Positions 1 to 7,134 of a stretch of 7,305 nt of DNA are shown in pieces. Origin of the DNA: Cellvibrionales bacterium (GTDB lineage Bacteria > Pseudomonadota > Gammaproteobacteria > Pseudomonadales > UBA7434); assembly GCA_018668095.1 (NCBI GenBank), contig JABIQF010000088.1:1-7305 (forward strand), read 5' to 3'. Below the pieces are notes generated by a model. The model did no database searches and was not told the DNA's origin. It saw only the letters and a program-made list of their open reading frames with translations. A program made the translations under genes and the position numbers. Within the stretch, counting starts at the first letter, position 1; each line of letters starts with the position of its first letter.

Positions 1-1
1 A

Positions 2-1906
2 AAAAGTGACTGGGAGAATTATTCGCTGATTGACTGCAACGTTCGCTCTGAGCGAATGGGTTGGCTACCTTCTGCACCGCAGTTACAAGAGAATCCGCTG
101 GAGCTAACCAAGCTTGCCAAGCGGGCAGGGAAACACTCAGCCGATTATATTGTCGATCGACTGAAAGATAAGAGCTTACAGTTTTCATGTGAAGACCCTG
201 ATGAGCCGCGTAACTTTCCGCGCAATATGTTTATTTGGCGCTCTAATATTTTAGGTTCTAGCGGTAAGGGCCATGAATATATGCTCAAGTATTTATTGGG
301 CACACAAAACGGTTTGTTGGGTAAAGATTTAGGCGAGACCGGCGGGCAAAAACCCGAAGAAGTGGTTTGGCACGATAAAGCCCCAGAGGGTAAGTTAGAT
401 TTAGTGGTGACACTCGATTTTAGAATGTCCACTACCTGTGTTTATTCTGACATTGTTTTACCGTCGGCCACTTGGTATGAAAAAAATGATTTAAATACCT
501 CCGACATGCATCCGTTTATTCATCCGCTTTCTCGCGCGGTTGATCCTGCTTGGGAAAGTCGCAGTGATTGGAATATTTATAAGGGCATAGCCAAAACATT
601 CTCTGACTTATGCGAAGGCCACCTTGGCGTTGAAACTGATGTAGTCGCCGTTCCTATTTTGCATGATACCCCGGGTGAATTAGCGCAAGCGGTGGATGTT
701 AAGGATTGGAAAAAAGGCGAGTGCGAACCCATTCCGGGTAAAACGCTTCCCAACTTTGTTGAGGTTGGGCGTGATTACCCTAATACCTATAAAAAGTTTA
801 CTTCACTCGGTCCTTTACTCAGTAAAAAAGGTAATGGTGGTAAAGGCATTGCTTGGAACACCGAAGATGAAGTGAATTTTTTAGCGGCGTTAAATCGTCC
901 CGTGACTGAAGAGGGCATCTCTAAAGGCTTGCCGAGAATTGAAACGGATATTGATGCTACTGAAGTTATTTTATCGTTAGCTCCCGAGACTAATGGGCAA
1001 GTGGCTGTTAAGGCTTGGGCGGCATTGGGTGAAATTACTGGGCGTGATCATACACATTTGGCTAAACCCAAGGCCGAGGAGAAATTGCGATTTAGAGATT
1101 TGCAAGCACAACCACGAAAAATTATTTCATCGCCCACTTGGAGTGGCTTAGAAGATGAGCATGTGAGCTATAACGCCGGTTATACCAATGTGCATGAGTT
1201 GATTCCATGGCGCACATTAACGGGCCGTCAGCATTTTTATCAAGATCACAGTTGGATGCGTGATTTCGGTGAAGGTCTATGTGTGTATAAACCACCAATC
1301 AATACCAAAACGGTTGCTCCGGTAAAAGAAAAATTTTCAATGGGCGCTTCGGGTAAGCGGCATAAGCAGGTCACGCTGAACTGGATTACGCCGCATCAAA
1401 AGTGGGGTATTCATAGTACCTATTCAGAAAATCTTTTAATGCTGACGTTAAGTCGCGGTGGTCCCATTGTTTGGATCAGTGAAATTGATGCTAAAAAAAT
1501 CGATGTTGTCGATAACGATTGGATAGAGCTCTATAACTCTAACGGTGCTATAGCCGCGCGAGCAGTGGTGAGTCAGCGTGTACCTGAAGGTATGAGCATG
1601 ATGTATCACGCACAAGAAAAAATTATTAATACACCGGGAGCAGAAACCACAGGTAAACGTGGCGGTATACATAACTCGGTGACGCGCGCGGTGGTTAAAC
1701 CTACTCATATGATAGGCGGTTATGCACAGCTCGCCTATGGCTTTAACTATTACGGCACCGTAGGCAGTAACCGCGATGAATTTGTTGTGGTTCGCAAAAT
1801 GGAGGATATCGCTTGGTTAGATGAGCCAGCCGATACAGCACCTCCACAGGCAGGACAGGCAGGTGAATTTGATCATCTCCCTCAGAATAAGGAGCAAGCT
1901 CAATGA
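2..1906 (+). CDS. narG: Respiratory nitrate reductase alpha subunit NarG, C-terminal half (5' end outside window)
   Basis: Catalytic subunit of membrane-bound quinol:nitrate oxidoreductase, which reduces nitrate to nitrite at a Mo-bisMGD cofactor on the cytoplasmic side. The frame is open from base 2, upstream of the first in-frame ATG at 56. Codons 2-55 already encode NarG sequence (LIDCNVRSER leading into MGWLPSAPQL), so ATG 56 is an internal methionine. The visible 634 residues are about half of the roughly 1,250-residue family length. Stretches nearly identical to E. coli NarG as I recall it include FIWRSN, LGSSGKGHE, ATWYEK, SDMHPFIHPLS, SPTWSGLEDEHVSYNAGYTN, HQKWGIHSTYS and YYGTVGSNRDEFVVVRKM. 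The last part (about 1390-1800) is the C-terminal molybdopterin-dinucleotide-binding domain. The Mo-ligand Asp and FS0 cluster residues would lie upstream and cannot be checked. The last ~25 residues are a poorly conserved tail containing QAGQAG. The stop overlaps the narH start (ATGA). No frameshift is seen. Confidence 0.97.
   Translation, partial: KSDWENYSLIDCNVRSERMGWLPSAPQLQENPLELTKLAKRAGKHSADYIVDRLKDKSLQFSCEDPDEPRNFPRNMFIWRSNILGSSGKGHEYMLKYLLGTQNGLLGKDLGETGGQKPEEVVWHDKAPEGKLDLVVTLDFRMSTTCVYSDIVLPSATWYEKNDLNTSDMHPFIHPLSRAVDPAWESRSDWNIYKGIAKTFSDLCEGHLGVETDVVAVPILHDTPGELAQAVDVKDWKKGECEPIPGKTLPNFVEVGRDYPNTYKKFTSLGPLLSKKGNGGKGIAWNTEDEVNFLAALNRPVTEEGISKGLPRIETDIDATEVILSLAPETNGQVAVKAWAALGEITGRDHTHLAKPKAEEKLRFRDLQAQPRKIISSPTWSGLEDEHVSYNAGYTNVHELIPWRTLTGRQHFYQDHSWMRDFGEGLCVYKPPINTKTVAPVKEKFSMGASGKRHKQVTLNWITPHQKWGIHSTYSENLLMLTLSRGGPIVWISEIDAKKIDVVDNDWIELYNSNGAIAARAVVSQRVPEGMSMMYHAQEKIINTPGAETTGKRGGIHNSVTRAVVKPTHMIGGYAQLAYGFNYYGTVGSNRDEFVVVRKMEDIAWLDEPADTAPPQAGQAGEFDHLPQNKEQAQ
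1847..1864 (+). repeat. Two-copy 9-base tandem repeat in the narG tail
   Basis: CAGGCAGGA is followed directly by CAGGCAGGT, in frame, encoding QAG twice in the unconserved C-terminal tail of NarG. This is probably replication-slippage variation with no functional meaning. Confidence 0.7.
1889..1894 (+). promoter_or_regulatory. Ribosome binding site for narH
   Basis: AAGGAG lies inside the last codons of narG, 8 bases before the narH ATG at 1903. It supports that start, which also matches the E. coli NarH N-terminus (MKIR). Together with the ATGA overlap it suggests coupled translation of narG and narH. Confidence 0.8.
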
Positions 1907-3546
1907 AGATACGCGCCCAAATCGGCATGGTATTAAATCTCGATAAATGCATTGGTTGCCACACTTGCTCTGTCACCTGTAAAAATGTCTGGACCTCACG
2001 CAGCGGGGTTGAATACGCATGGTTTAACAATGTCGAAACTAAGCCCGGCGTTGGCTACCCCGATGATTGGGAAAACCAAGCGAAATGGAATGGTGGTTGG
2101 GAGCGCACAAAAAGCGGTGAGCTCAAACCAAAAATTGGTGGCAAGTTAAAAGTGCTGTCTAAATTATTTGCTAACCCCGACTTGCCAGAAATAGATGATT
2201 ACTATGAACCGTTGACATACGAATACGAGCGCCTACAAAAATCACCCGAAGTGAAGACGCCACCCACCGCGCGTGCGCATTCGGCTATTACCGGTGCAAA
2301 GGTCGAGAAACCAATGACCGGACCTAACTGGGAAGAGATTTTAGGCGGTGAATTTTCTAAGCGCAGTAAGGATTACAATTTCAAAGCCATAGAAAAAGAT
2401 ATTTATGGGCAGTTTGAAAATACGTTTATGATGTATTTGCCTAGACTTTGTGAACATTGCTTAAATCCCAGCTGCGTGGCGGCTTGTCCTAGTGGTGCTA
2501 TTTATAAGCGCGAAGAAGATGGCATTGTGCTGATAGATCAAGACAAATGTCGTGGCTGGCGTATGTGTGTCAGTGGTTGTCCTTATAAAAAAATCTACTT
2601 TAACTGGGAATCGGGTAAATCTGAGAAATGCACGTTTTGTTATCCACGTATAGAAGCTGGCGAGCCTACGGTTTGTTCTGAAACCTGCGTGGGTCGTATA
2701 CGTTATTTAGGTGTGCTGCTTTATGATGCCGATAAAATATCGGCAGCGGCCAGCGTTGAAGATGAAGAAGATTTATACCAAGCGCAACTGGATATTTTTC
2801 TAGATCCTAATGATCCCGATGTTATTAAACAAGCTAAGCTCGATGGCGTGCCTGATAGTTGGATGGAGGCCGCTCAAAATTCGCCGGTCTATAAAATGGC
2901 GGTCGATTGGAAAGTAGCTTTTCCATTACATCCAGAATATCGCACCATGCCCATGGTTTGGTATATCCCACCATTGTCACCGATTCAAGGCGCTGCTAAA
3001 TCCGGTGTGTTGCGCAGTAAGGGTGTGCTTCCCAATGTTCATGATTTACGGATTCCGATTAAGTATCTCGCTAATTTATTAACGGCAGGTAAAGAAGAGC
3101 CAATTGTTCACGCCTTAGAGCGGATGTTAGCCATGCGTAGCTTTATGCGTAGCAAAACCGTCGATGGTATTGCTGATATGCGCATACTTGAGCAGGTTGG
3201 TCTTACCGAAGCCACGCTAGATGATATGTATCGCATTATGGCGCTAGCCGATTATGAAGATAGATATGTGATTCCCACTAATCATCGTGAATACGCTGGT
3301 GAAACGCCTTTTGATAATGATATTGCCTTTGAGACACGATCCTCTTGCGGATTTAGTTTTGGTAATGGCTGCTCTGGCGGTGAAAGCAAAACGGGCTTAT
3401 TTGAGCCGGTTAAATTTGTTAATACCATGAGTGGTAAACCCATTAACGTTAATCCTATTACTGGAGAAACGGAAAGCGAGTCCCTAACGGTTAAGCCTAT
3501 TTACCATGAAGCAGTGAGCAGTAGCCCTAAGAAAGGTGATCTATGA
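1903..3546 (+). CDS. narH: Respiratory nitrate reductase beta (iron-sulfur) subunit NarH
   Basis: Electron-transfer subunit carrying electrons from the NarI hemes to NarG on the cytoplasmic face of the membrane. Four cysteine groups are all present: C16, C19, C22, C26; C183, C186, C191, C195; C216, W219, C222, C226; and C243, C246, C258, C262. Trp in place of Cys in the third group (CRGWRMC) is the family signature of the single [3Fe-4S] cluster; the other three clusters are [4Fe-4S]. The N-terminus (MKIRAQIGMVLNLDKC) aligns with E. coli NarH from its first residue, which fixes the start. Conserved blocks continue through LPRLCEHCLNP, YFNWESGKSEKC, RIRYLGVLLYDAD, FLDPNDPDV, PLHPEYRTMPMVWY, and a late CGFSFGNGC at 482-490. 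At 547 residues it is longer than the 512 of E. coli NarH. The excess is mainly a Ser/Thr/Lys-rich tail after residue 490. It overlaps narG and narJ by four bases each. Confidence 0.98.
   Translation: MKIRAQIGMVLNLDKCIGCHTCSVTCKNVWTSRSGVEYAWFNNVETKPGVGYPDDWENQAKWNGGWERTKSGELKPKIGGKLKVLSKLFANPDLPEIDDYYEPLTYEYERLQKSPEVKTPPTARAHSAITGAKVEKPMTGPNWEEILGGEFSKRSKDYNFKAIEKDIYGQFENTFMMYLPRLCEHCLNPSCVAACPSGAIYKREEDGIVLIDQDKCRGWRMCVSGCPYKKIYFNWESGKSEKCTFCYPRIEAGEPTVCSETCVGRIRYLGVLLYDADKISAAASVEDEEDLYQAQLDIFLDPNDPDVIKQAKLDGVPDSWMEAAQNSPVYKMAVDWKVAFPLHPEYRTMPMVWYIPPLSPIQGAAKSGVLRSKGVLPNVHDLRIPIKYLANLLTAGKEEPIVHALERMLAMRSFMRSKTVDGIADMRILEQVGLTEATLDDMYRIMALADYEDRYVIPTNHREYAGETPFDNDIAFETRSSCGFSFGNGCSGGESKTGLFEPVKFVNTMSGKPINVNPITGETESESLTVKPIYHEAVSSSPKKGDL
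3532..3539 (+). promoter_or_regulatory. Ribosome binding site for narJ
   Basis: AAAGGTGA sits at the very end of narH. Its AAGG core ends 6 bases before the narJ ATG at 3543, consistent with coupled initiation at the ATGA overlap. Confidence 0.65.
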
Positions 3547-4226
3547 AAACATTTAAAATTCTGGGATTGCTATTAACTTATCCCGTACCTGAAACCGTCG
3601 ATCTTTGGCCGTCAATGCTTGATCTATTAGAGCAGGAAAAAATTCTACCAAAGAAGCAGCTTAAACAGTTACAAATTTGGGCCGAGGGTAATCGTAAAAA
3701 AGATATATATGCATTGCAAGAAGACTATGTAGAAACCTTTGATCGCGGTCGTGGCCATTGCTTACATTTATTTGAGCATGTACATGGCGAATCACGCGAG
3801 CGTGGTCAAGCCATGGTGGACTTAACATCGGTTTATGCTGAAAAAGGCTTGCTAATTAATGAAACAGAGCTGCCAGATTATCTGCCAATGTTTCTCGAGT
3901 ATTGCTCGCTCTGCGAATTCAGCGAAGCACAATCTTTATTAGGTGAGGTCAGTAATATTATTGCCTCCATTGGCGCTAAGTTAAAACAGCGTGACAATAA
4001 TTATTATCTTATATTCGATAGTTTACTCGTATTAGCGAAAGCCAAAGTGGATAAAAAAATTATTGATGCTGCCATTGCTTTCGTTAATGCTGAAGATAAT
4101 AGCTTGGATGCATTAGATAAAGAATGGGAAGAAGCTGAAGCCTTTGGTGGTGATCCGCAAGTCAGTGATTGCCATAGTTGCTCGAGTATGGACGAGCAGA
4201 CCATTAAAATTGTTGGAGGTCTATGA
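3543..4226 (+). CDS. narJ: Nitrate reductase assembly chaperone NarJ
   Basis: Dedicated cytoplasmic chaperone of the NarJ/TorD-like family. It binds the NarG N-terminus and is needed for molybdenum-cofactor insertion and membrane docking of NarGH; it is not part of the final enzyme. At 227 residues it is close to E. coli NarJ (236). Family motifs are clear: FDRGR at residues 66-70, LFEHVHGESRERGQAMVDL at 76-94, and ELPDYLPMFLEY shortly after. The remainder is predicted largely helical, with no signal peptide or membrane segment, as expected. The C-terminal ~35 residues are poorly conserved and contain C210-H-S-C213, a possible but unproven metal site. The start is set by the ATGA overlap with narH, a nearby ribosome binding site, and the usual short N-terminus. 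The position between narH and narI is the standard narGHJI order. Confidence 0.96.
   Translation: MKTFKILGLLLTYPVPETVDLWPSMLDLLEQEKILPKKQLKQLQIWAEGNRKKDIYALQEDYVETFDRGRGHCLHLFEHVHGESRERGQAMVDLTSVYAEKGLLINETELPDYLPMFLEYCSLCEFSEAQSLLGEVSNIIASIGAKLKQRDNNYYLIFDSLLVLAKAKVDKKIIDAAIAFVNAEDNSLDALDKEWEEAEAFGGDPQVSDCHSCSSMDEQTIKIVGGL
4215..4220 (+). promoter_or_regulatory. Ribosome binding site deciding the narI start
   Basis: GGAGGT is a strong site at the end of narJ. It lies only 2 bases before ATG 4223 but 5 bases before ATG 4226, so the second of the two adjacent ATG codons is the better-spaced start. Use of 4223 would give the same ATGA overlap as the other nar junctions and adds only one methionine. 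Confidence 0.75.
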
Positions 4227-4909
4227 TGGGCGAGTTTATCAATCAGTTTTTATTTGGAATCTATCCGTACATTGCAATAACGATTATGGTTGTAGGCAGT
4301 GTGTTCCGTTACGATCGTGACCAATATACTTGGAAGGCAGACTCCAGCCAATTGTTGCGTGCAAAAGGTATGCGGGTTGGCAGTAATTTATTTCATGTGG
4401 GCATTATCTTATTATTTTTTGGCCATTTGGTGGGCTTACTTATGCCAGAGTCAGTTTATCATTTAGTGATGAGTGCACAGACCAAGCAACTTATGGCCAT
4501 GATAGCTGGCGGTATATTTGGCAGTATTTGTTTTGTAGGTTTAACTATTTTAATTCGTCGACGGTTGTTTGATCCGCGTATACGGGCTACCAGCAAGCCA
4601 ACCGATATTGCAGTGTTACTGATTTTATATGTGCAGCTAATTTTGGGTTTAATCACCATACCTTATTCAGCGCAGCACTTAGATGGCAGTTCGATGGTGG
4701 CCTTGGGTAACTGGGCACAACATATTGTAACTTTTAGAAGTGGAGCCGCCGATTTTGTCTTAGCAGAAGCATGGGTATTTAAAGTGCACTTGTTTTTAGG
4801 GCTTACTATTTTCCTCCTGTTTCCATTCACCCGCTTAGTGCACATGCTTAGCGCTCCCTTGAAATATCTAACTCGTAAGGGTTATCAAGTTGTTCGTAAA
4901 CGGGGTTAA
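4226..4909 (+). CDS. narI: Respiratory nitrate reductase gamma subunit NarI (di-heme cytochrome b)
   Basis: Integral membrane subunit that oxidises quinol and anchors NarGH to the cytoplasmic membrane. Numbered from ATG 4226 (227 residues; one more from 4223), the four heme-ligand histidines of the family are present: H57 and H67 in LFHVGIILLFFGH, and H188 and H206 in the last helix (FKVHLFLG and RLVHM). Their spacing is identical to E. coli H56, H66, H187 and H205. K87 matches E. coli K86, implicated in quinol binding. Five hydrophobic segments are visible, roughly at 12-28, 52-74, 87-110, 128-146 and 182-206. Other family marks are IYPYIA near the start, RYDRDQYTWKA, RIRATSKPTDI, TIPYSAQHLDGS and LKYLTRK. 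The start at 4226 is preferred because of ribosome-binding-site spacing and N-terminal length; 4223 is possible. It is the last gene of the nar unit. Confidence 0.97.
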   Translation: MGEFINQFLFGIYPYIAITIMVVGSVFRYDRDQYTWKADSSQLLRAKGMRVGSNLFHVGIILLFFGHLVGLLMPESVYHLVMSAQTKQLMAMIAGGIFGSICFVGLTILIRRRLFDPRIRATSKPTDIAVLLILYVQLILGLITIPYSAQHLDGSSMVALGNWAQHIVTFRSGAADFVLAEAWVFKVHLFLGLTIFLLFPFTRLVHMLSAPLKYLTRKGYQVVRKRG

Positions 4910-4958
4910 TGTTGTGGACAAATTAATTAAAGAGAAGAGCAGTGAGAATACAGAAAAA

Positions 4959-4966
4959 GAGGAGGT
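4959..4966 (+). promoter_or_regulatory. Ribosome binding site deciding the nrdJa start
   Basis: GAGGAGGT lies 4 bases before ATG 4971 and is the strongest site in the narI-nrdJa gap. It argues for 4971 over the longer in-frame possibilities at TTG 4890 (inside narI) or GTG 4914, neither of which has a comparable site. The 61-base gap shows no clear promoter, FNR-type inverted repeat, NrdR-type box, cobalamin riboswitch or terminator hairpin. Confidence 0.8.
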
Positions 4967-4970
4967 CGCT

Positions 4971-7082
4971 ATGCAATCGGCCTCGCTCGATATTTGGGAA
5001 AAAAAGTATCGCCTGCTGAATAAAACCGGTGAACCAGTTGATAAAAATATTGATGCGACCTATCAACGTGTTGCTCGTGCTTTAGCCGAGGTTGAAGATG
5101 AAAAAAATCAAGATTATTGGTATCAAAAATTTATATGGGCGCTGCATCAAGGCGCTATACCCGCGGGTCGTATTATTTCTAACGCCGGCGCTAAGGCCTA
5201 TAAATCAGCCACCTCAACGATTAACTGTACTGTTGCTGGAACAGTAGAAGATTCAATTGATACGATTTTTGAAAAACTGCATGAAGCCGGTTTAACCTTA
5301 AAAACCGGTGCAGGCATTGGCTATGAGTTTTCAACCTTACGACCTAAAGATGCCTATGTTTCAGGAGCAGGGGCGCGCACCTCTGGACCTCTGTCGTTTA
5401 TGGATATCTTCGACAAAATGTGTTTTACCATTTCGTCTGCGGGTGGTCGCCGTGGCGCACAAATGGCTACGTTTGATGTGGGTCATCCCGATGTATTTGA
5501 GTTTATTCAGGCCAAGCGTGAAGACGGTCGTTTACGGCAATTTAATTTGTCGTTACTGATTACTGATGACTTTATGCAAGCGGTCGAAAAGGGCGACGAT
5601 TGGCCGTTAGCTTTTCCTATAAGTGAAGCAGAATTACAAATAGAGAATATTTCCTTAGACGATGCTGATAAATATAGCGATAAAATACTTTGGCGTAATT
5701 GGCCGGTTAGTAAGGGCTATGTGGTCAATGATATTGGAAAAGTTGCCTGCAAAATTTATCGTAAGGTACCTGCCCAGCAATTGTGGGATGCGATTATGTC
5801 TGCAACCTATGATTACGCCGAGCCCGGGTTTATTTTAATTGACCAGTATAACCAAATGAACAATAACTGGTTTTGTGAAAATATTCGTGCCACTAATCCC
5901 TGTGGTGAACAAGGCCTTCCTCCTTACGGTGCCTGTTTGTTAGGCTCGATTAATTTAGTACGATTTGTCGATAATCCATTTACCGATACAGCCGAGTTTA
6001 ATTGGTCGCGTTTTCGAGAAGTGGTTAATGTATTTACGCGCATGTTAGATAACGTGGTAGAACTGAATGGTTTGCCCTTGCCAGAACAGCGTGAAGAAAT
6101 TATTCGAAAGCGACGGCATGGTTTAGGCTTTTTAGGTTTAGGTTCTGCACTGACATTACTGGGCTTAACCTATGGCAGTAAAGCATCGGTGGCCTTTACT
6201 GAAAAAGTGAGTCGTGAAATAGCCTTAGAAGGTTGGCGGGCAGGCCTTGAGCTGGCGATAGAAAAAGGTCCAGCGCCAATAATGGAAGAAGATTTTATCG
6301 TTTCCGAGGGTATGTTAGCCATACGGCCTGAAATGACAGCAGATGGATATTCGGTGGGTGATGCCGTTAAGGGTAAGGTATTGCATAGTCGTTATAGTCG
6401 CTATATGCAGAAAATTGCTTCGGTTGAACCCGAGCTAGTAAAGGCATTGAGTGAGGTTGGCGCTCGATTCACTCACCACAGCTCTTTAGCACCTACGGGA
6501 ACCATTGCTTTATCGTTAGGTAACAATGTTAGTAACGGCATTGAGCCTAGTTTTGCGCATCACTATACGCGCAATATTATTCGTGAAGGTAAAAAAAGCA
6601 AAGAGCCAGTAGATGTTTTTTCATATGAACTCTTGGCTTATAAAACAAATATTAATGCCTCTGCCATGCCCGATGCTGAACAGGAAAATCAGCAGCTTCC
6701 TAATTACTTTGTAAGCGCCGATAGTGTATTGCCCGAGCAGCATGTAGATGTGCAAGCAGCGGCGCAGCAATGGGTTGATTCTTCAATATCCAAAACCATT
6801 AATGTGCCTACTGATATTCCCTATGAGAAATTCAAAAATATTTATTCCTATGCTTATAGCAAGGGCTTAAAAGGCTGCACAACCTTTCGTTTTAACCCAG
6901 AGGCCTTTCAAGGTGTATTGGTTAAAGATAAAGATTTAGCGAATACCTTGTATCAATTCACTTTGGATGATGGCGCTATTGTAGAAGTGCGCGGTAATGA
7001 AGAAATTGAATATGACGGTGAAAAACACACAGCAGCGAATTTGTATGATGCCTTAAAAGAAGGTTACTACGGAAAACTTTAA
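4971..7082 (+). CDS. nrdJa: Adenosylcobalamin-dependent class II ribonucleotide reductase, catalytic component NrdJa
   Basis: Reduces ribonucleoside diphosphates to deoxyribonucleotides, using a thiyl radical generated from adenosylcobalamin, so it works with or without oxygen. Numbered from ATG 4971 (703 residues), the active site is intact. N309, C311 and E313 in NPCGE are followed by C322, the same spacing as N320, C322, E324 and C333 of Thermotoga maritima NrdJ. C86 (STINCTV) is the partner redox cysteine and C311 the expected radical cysteine. Other family marks are SSAGGRRGAQM at 155-165, RKRRHGLGFLGLGS from 379, and the phosphate-binding APTGTI at 507-512. No ATP-cone is evident at the N-terminus. 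The protein ends at the conserved EEIEYDGEKHTAANLYDALK and GYYGKL region. The usual C-terminal extension is encoded separately by nrdJb, as in P. aeruginosa. It follows narI by 61 bases with no terminator seen, so co-transcription is plausible. Confidence 0.95.
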   Translation: MQSASLDIWEKKYRLLNKTGEPVDKNIDATYQRVARALAEVEDEKNQDYWYQKFIWALHQGAIPAGRIISNAGAKAYKSATSTINCTVAGTVEDSIDTIFEKLHEAGLTLKTGAGIGYEFSTLRPKDAYVSGAGARTSGPLSFMDIFDKMCFTISSAGGRRGAQMATFDVGHPDVFEFIQAKREDGRLRQFNLSLLITDDFMQAVEKGDDWPLAFPISEAELQIENISLDDADKYSDKILWRNWPVSKGYVVNDIGKVACKIYRKVPAQQLWDAIMSATYDYAEPGFILIDQYNQMNNNWFCENIRATNPCGEQGLPPYGACLLGSINLVRFVDNPFTDTAEFNWSRFREVVNVFTRMLDNVVELNGLPLPEQREEIIRKRRHGLGFLGLGSALTLLGLTYGSKASVAFTEKVSREIALEGWRAGLELAIEKGPAPIMEEDFIVSEGMLAIRPEMTADGYSVGDAVKGKVLHSRYSRYMQKIASVEPELVKALSEVGARFTHHSSLAPTGTIALSLGNNVSNGIEPSFAHHYTRNIIREGKKSKEPVDVFSYELLAYKTNINASAMPDAEQENQQLPNYFVSADSVLPEQHVDVQAAAQQWVDSSISKTINVPTDIPYEKFKNIYSYAYSKGLKGCTTFRFNPEAFQGVLVKDKDLANTLYQFTLDDGAIVEVRGNEEIEYDGEKHTAANLYDALKEGYYGKL

Positions 7083-7134
7083 CGCATCTAATTTTTTGTA
7101 CCGATTAAAGATCAGTAAAATATGGAATGATGTT

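Noticed and set aside
56..58. ATG 56 as a true start of a 616-residue protein
   Set aside because: The same frame is open to base 2 and encodes conserved NarG residues upstream of this methionine, so the gene is cut by the window edge and not truncated in the genome.
145..432. Antisense and out-of-frame open frames (145-432, 1448-1708, 1743-2030, 4004-4204, 4459-4659 and 4663-4845 on the minus strand; 1952-2149 and 5308-5559 on the plus strand)
   Set aside because: All lie within well-conserved nar or nrdJa coding sequence, show no recognisable protein features, and are best explained as shadows of the real genes.
4890..4970. A 27-residue longer NrdJa starting at TTG 4890, overlapping narI
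   Set aside because: There is no suitable ribosome binding site at TTG 4890 or GTG 4914, while a strong GAGGAGGT precedes ATG 4971. The extra residues show no familiar homology. A longer start is not fully excluded.
4910..4970. Cobalamin riboswitch, NrdR box, FNR box or terminator in the narI-nrdJa gap
   Set aside because: The gap is only 61 bases, too short for a cobalamin riboswitch. I see no matching inverted repeats and no GC-rich hairpin followed by a T run.
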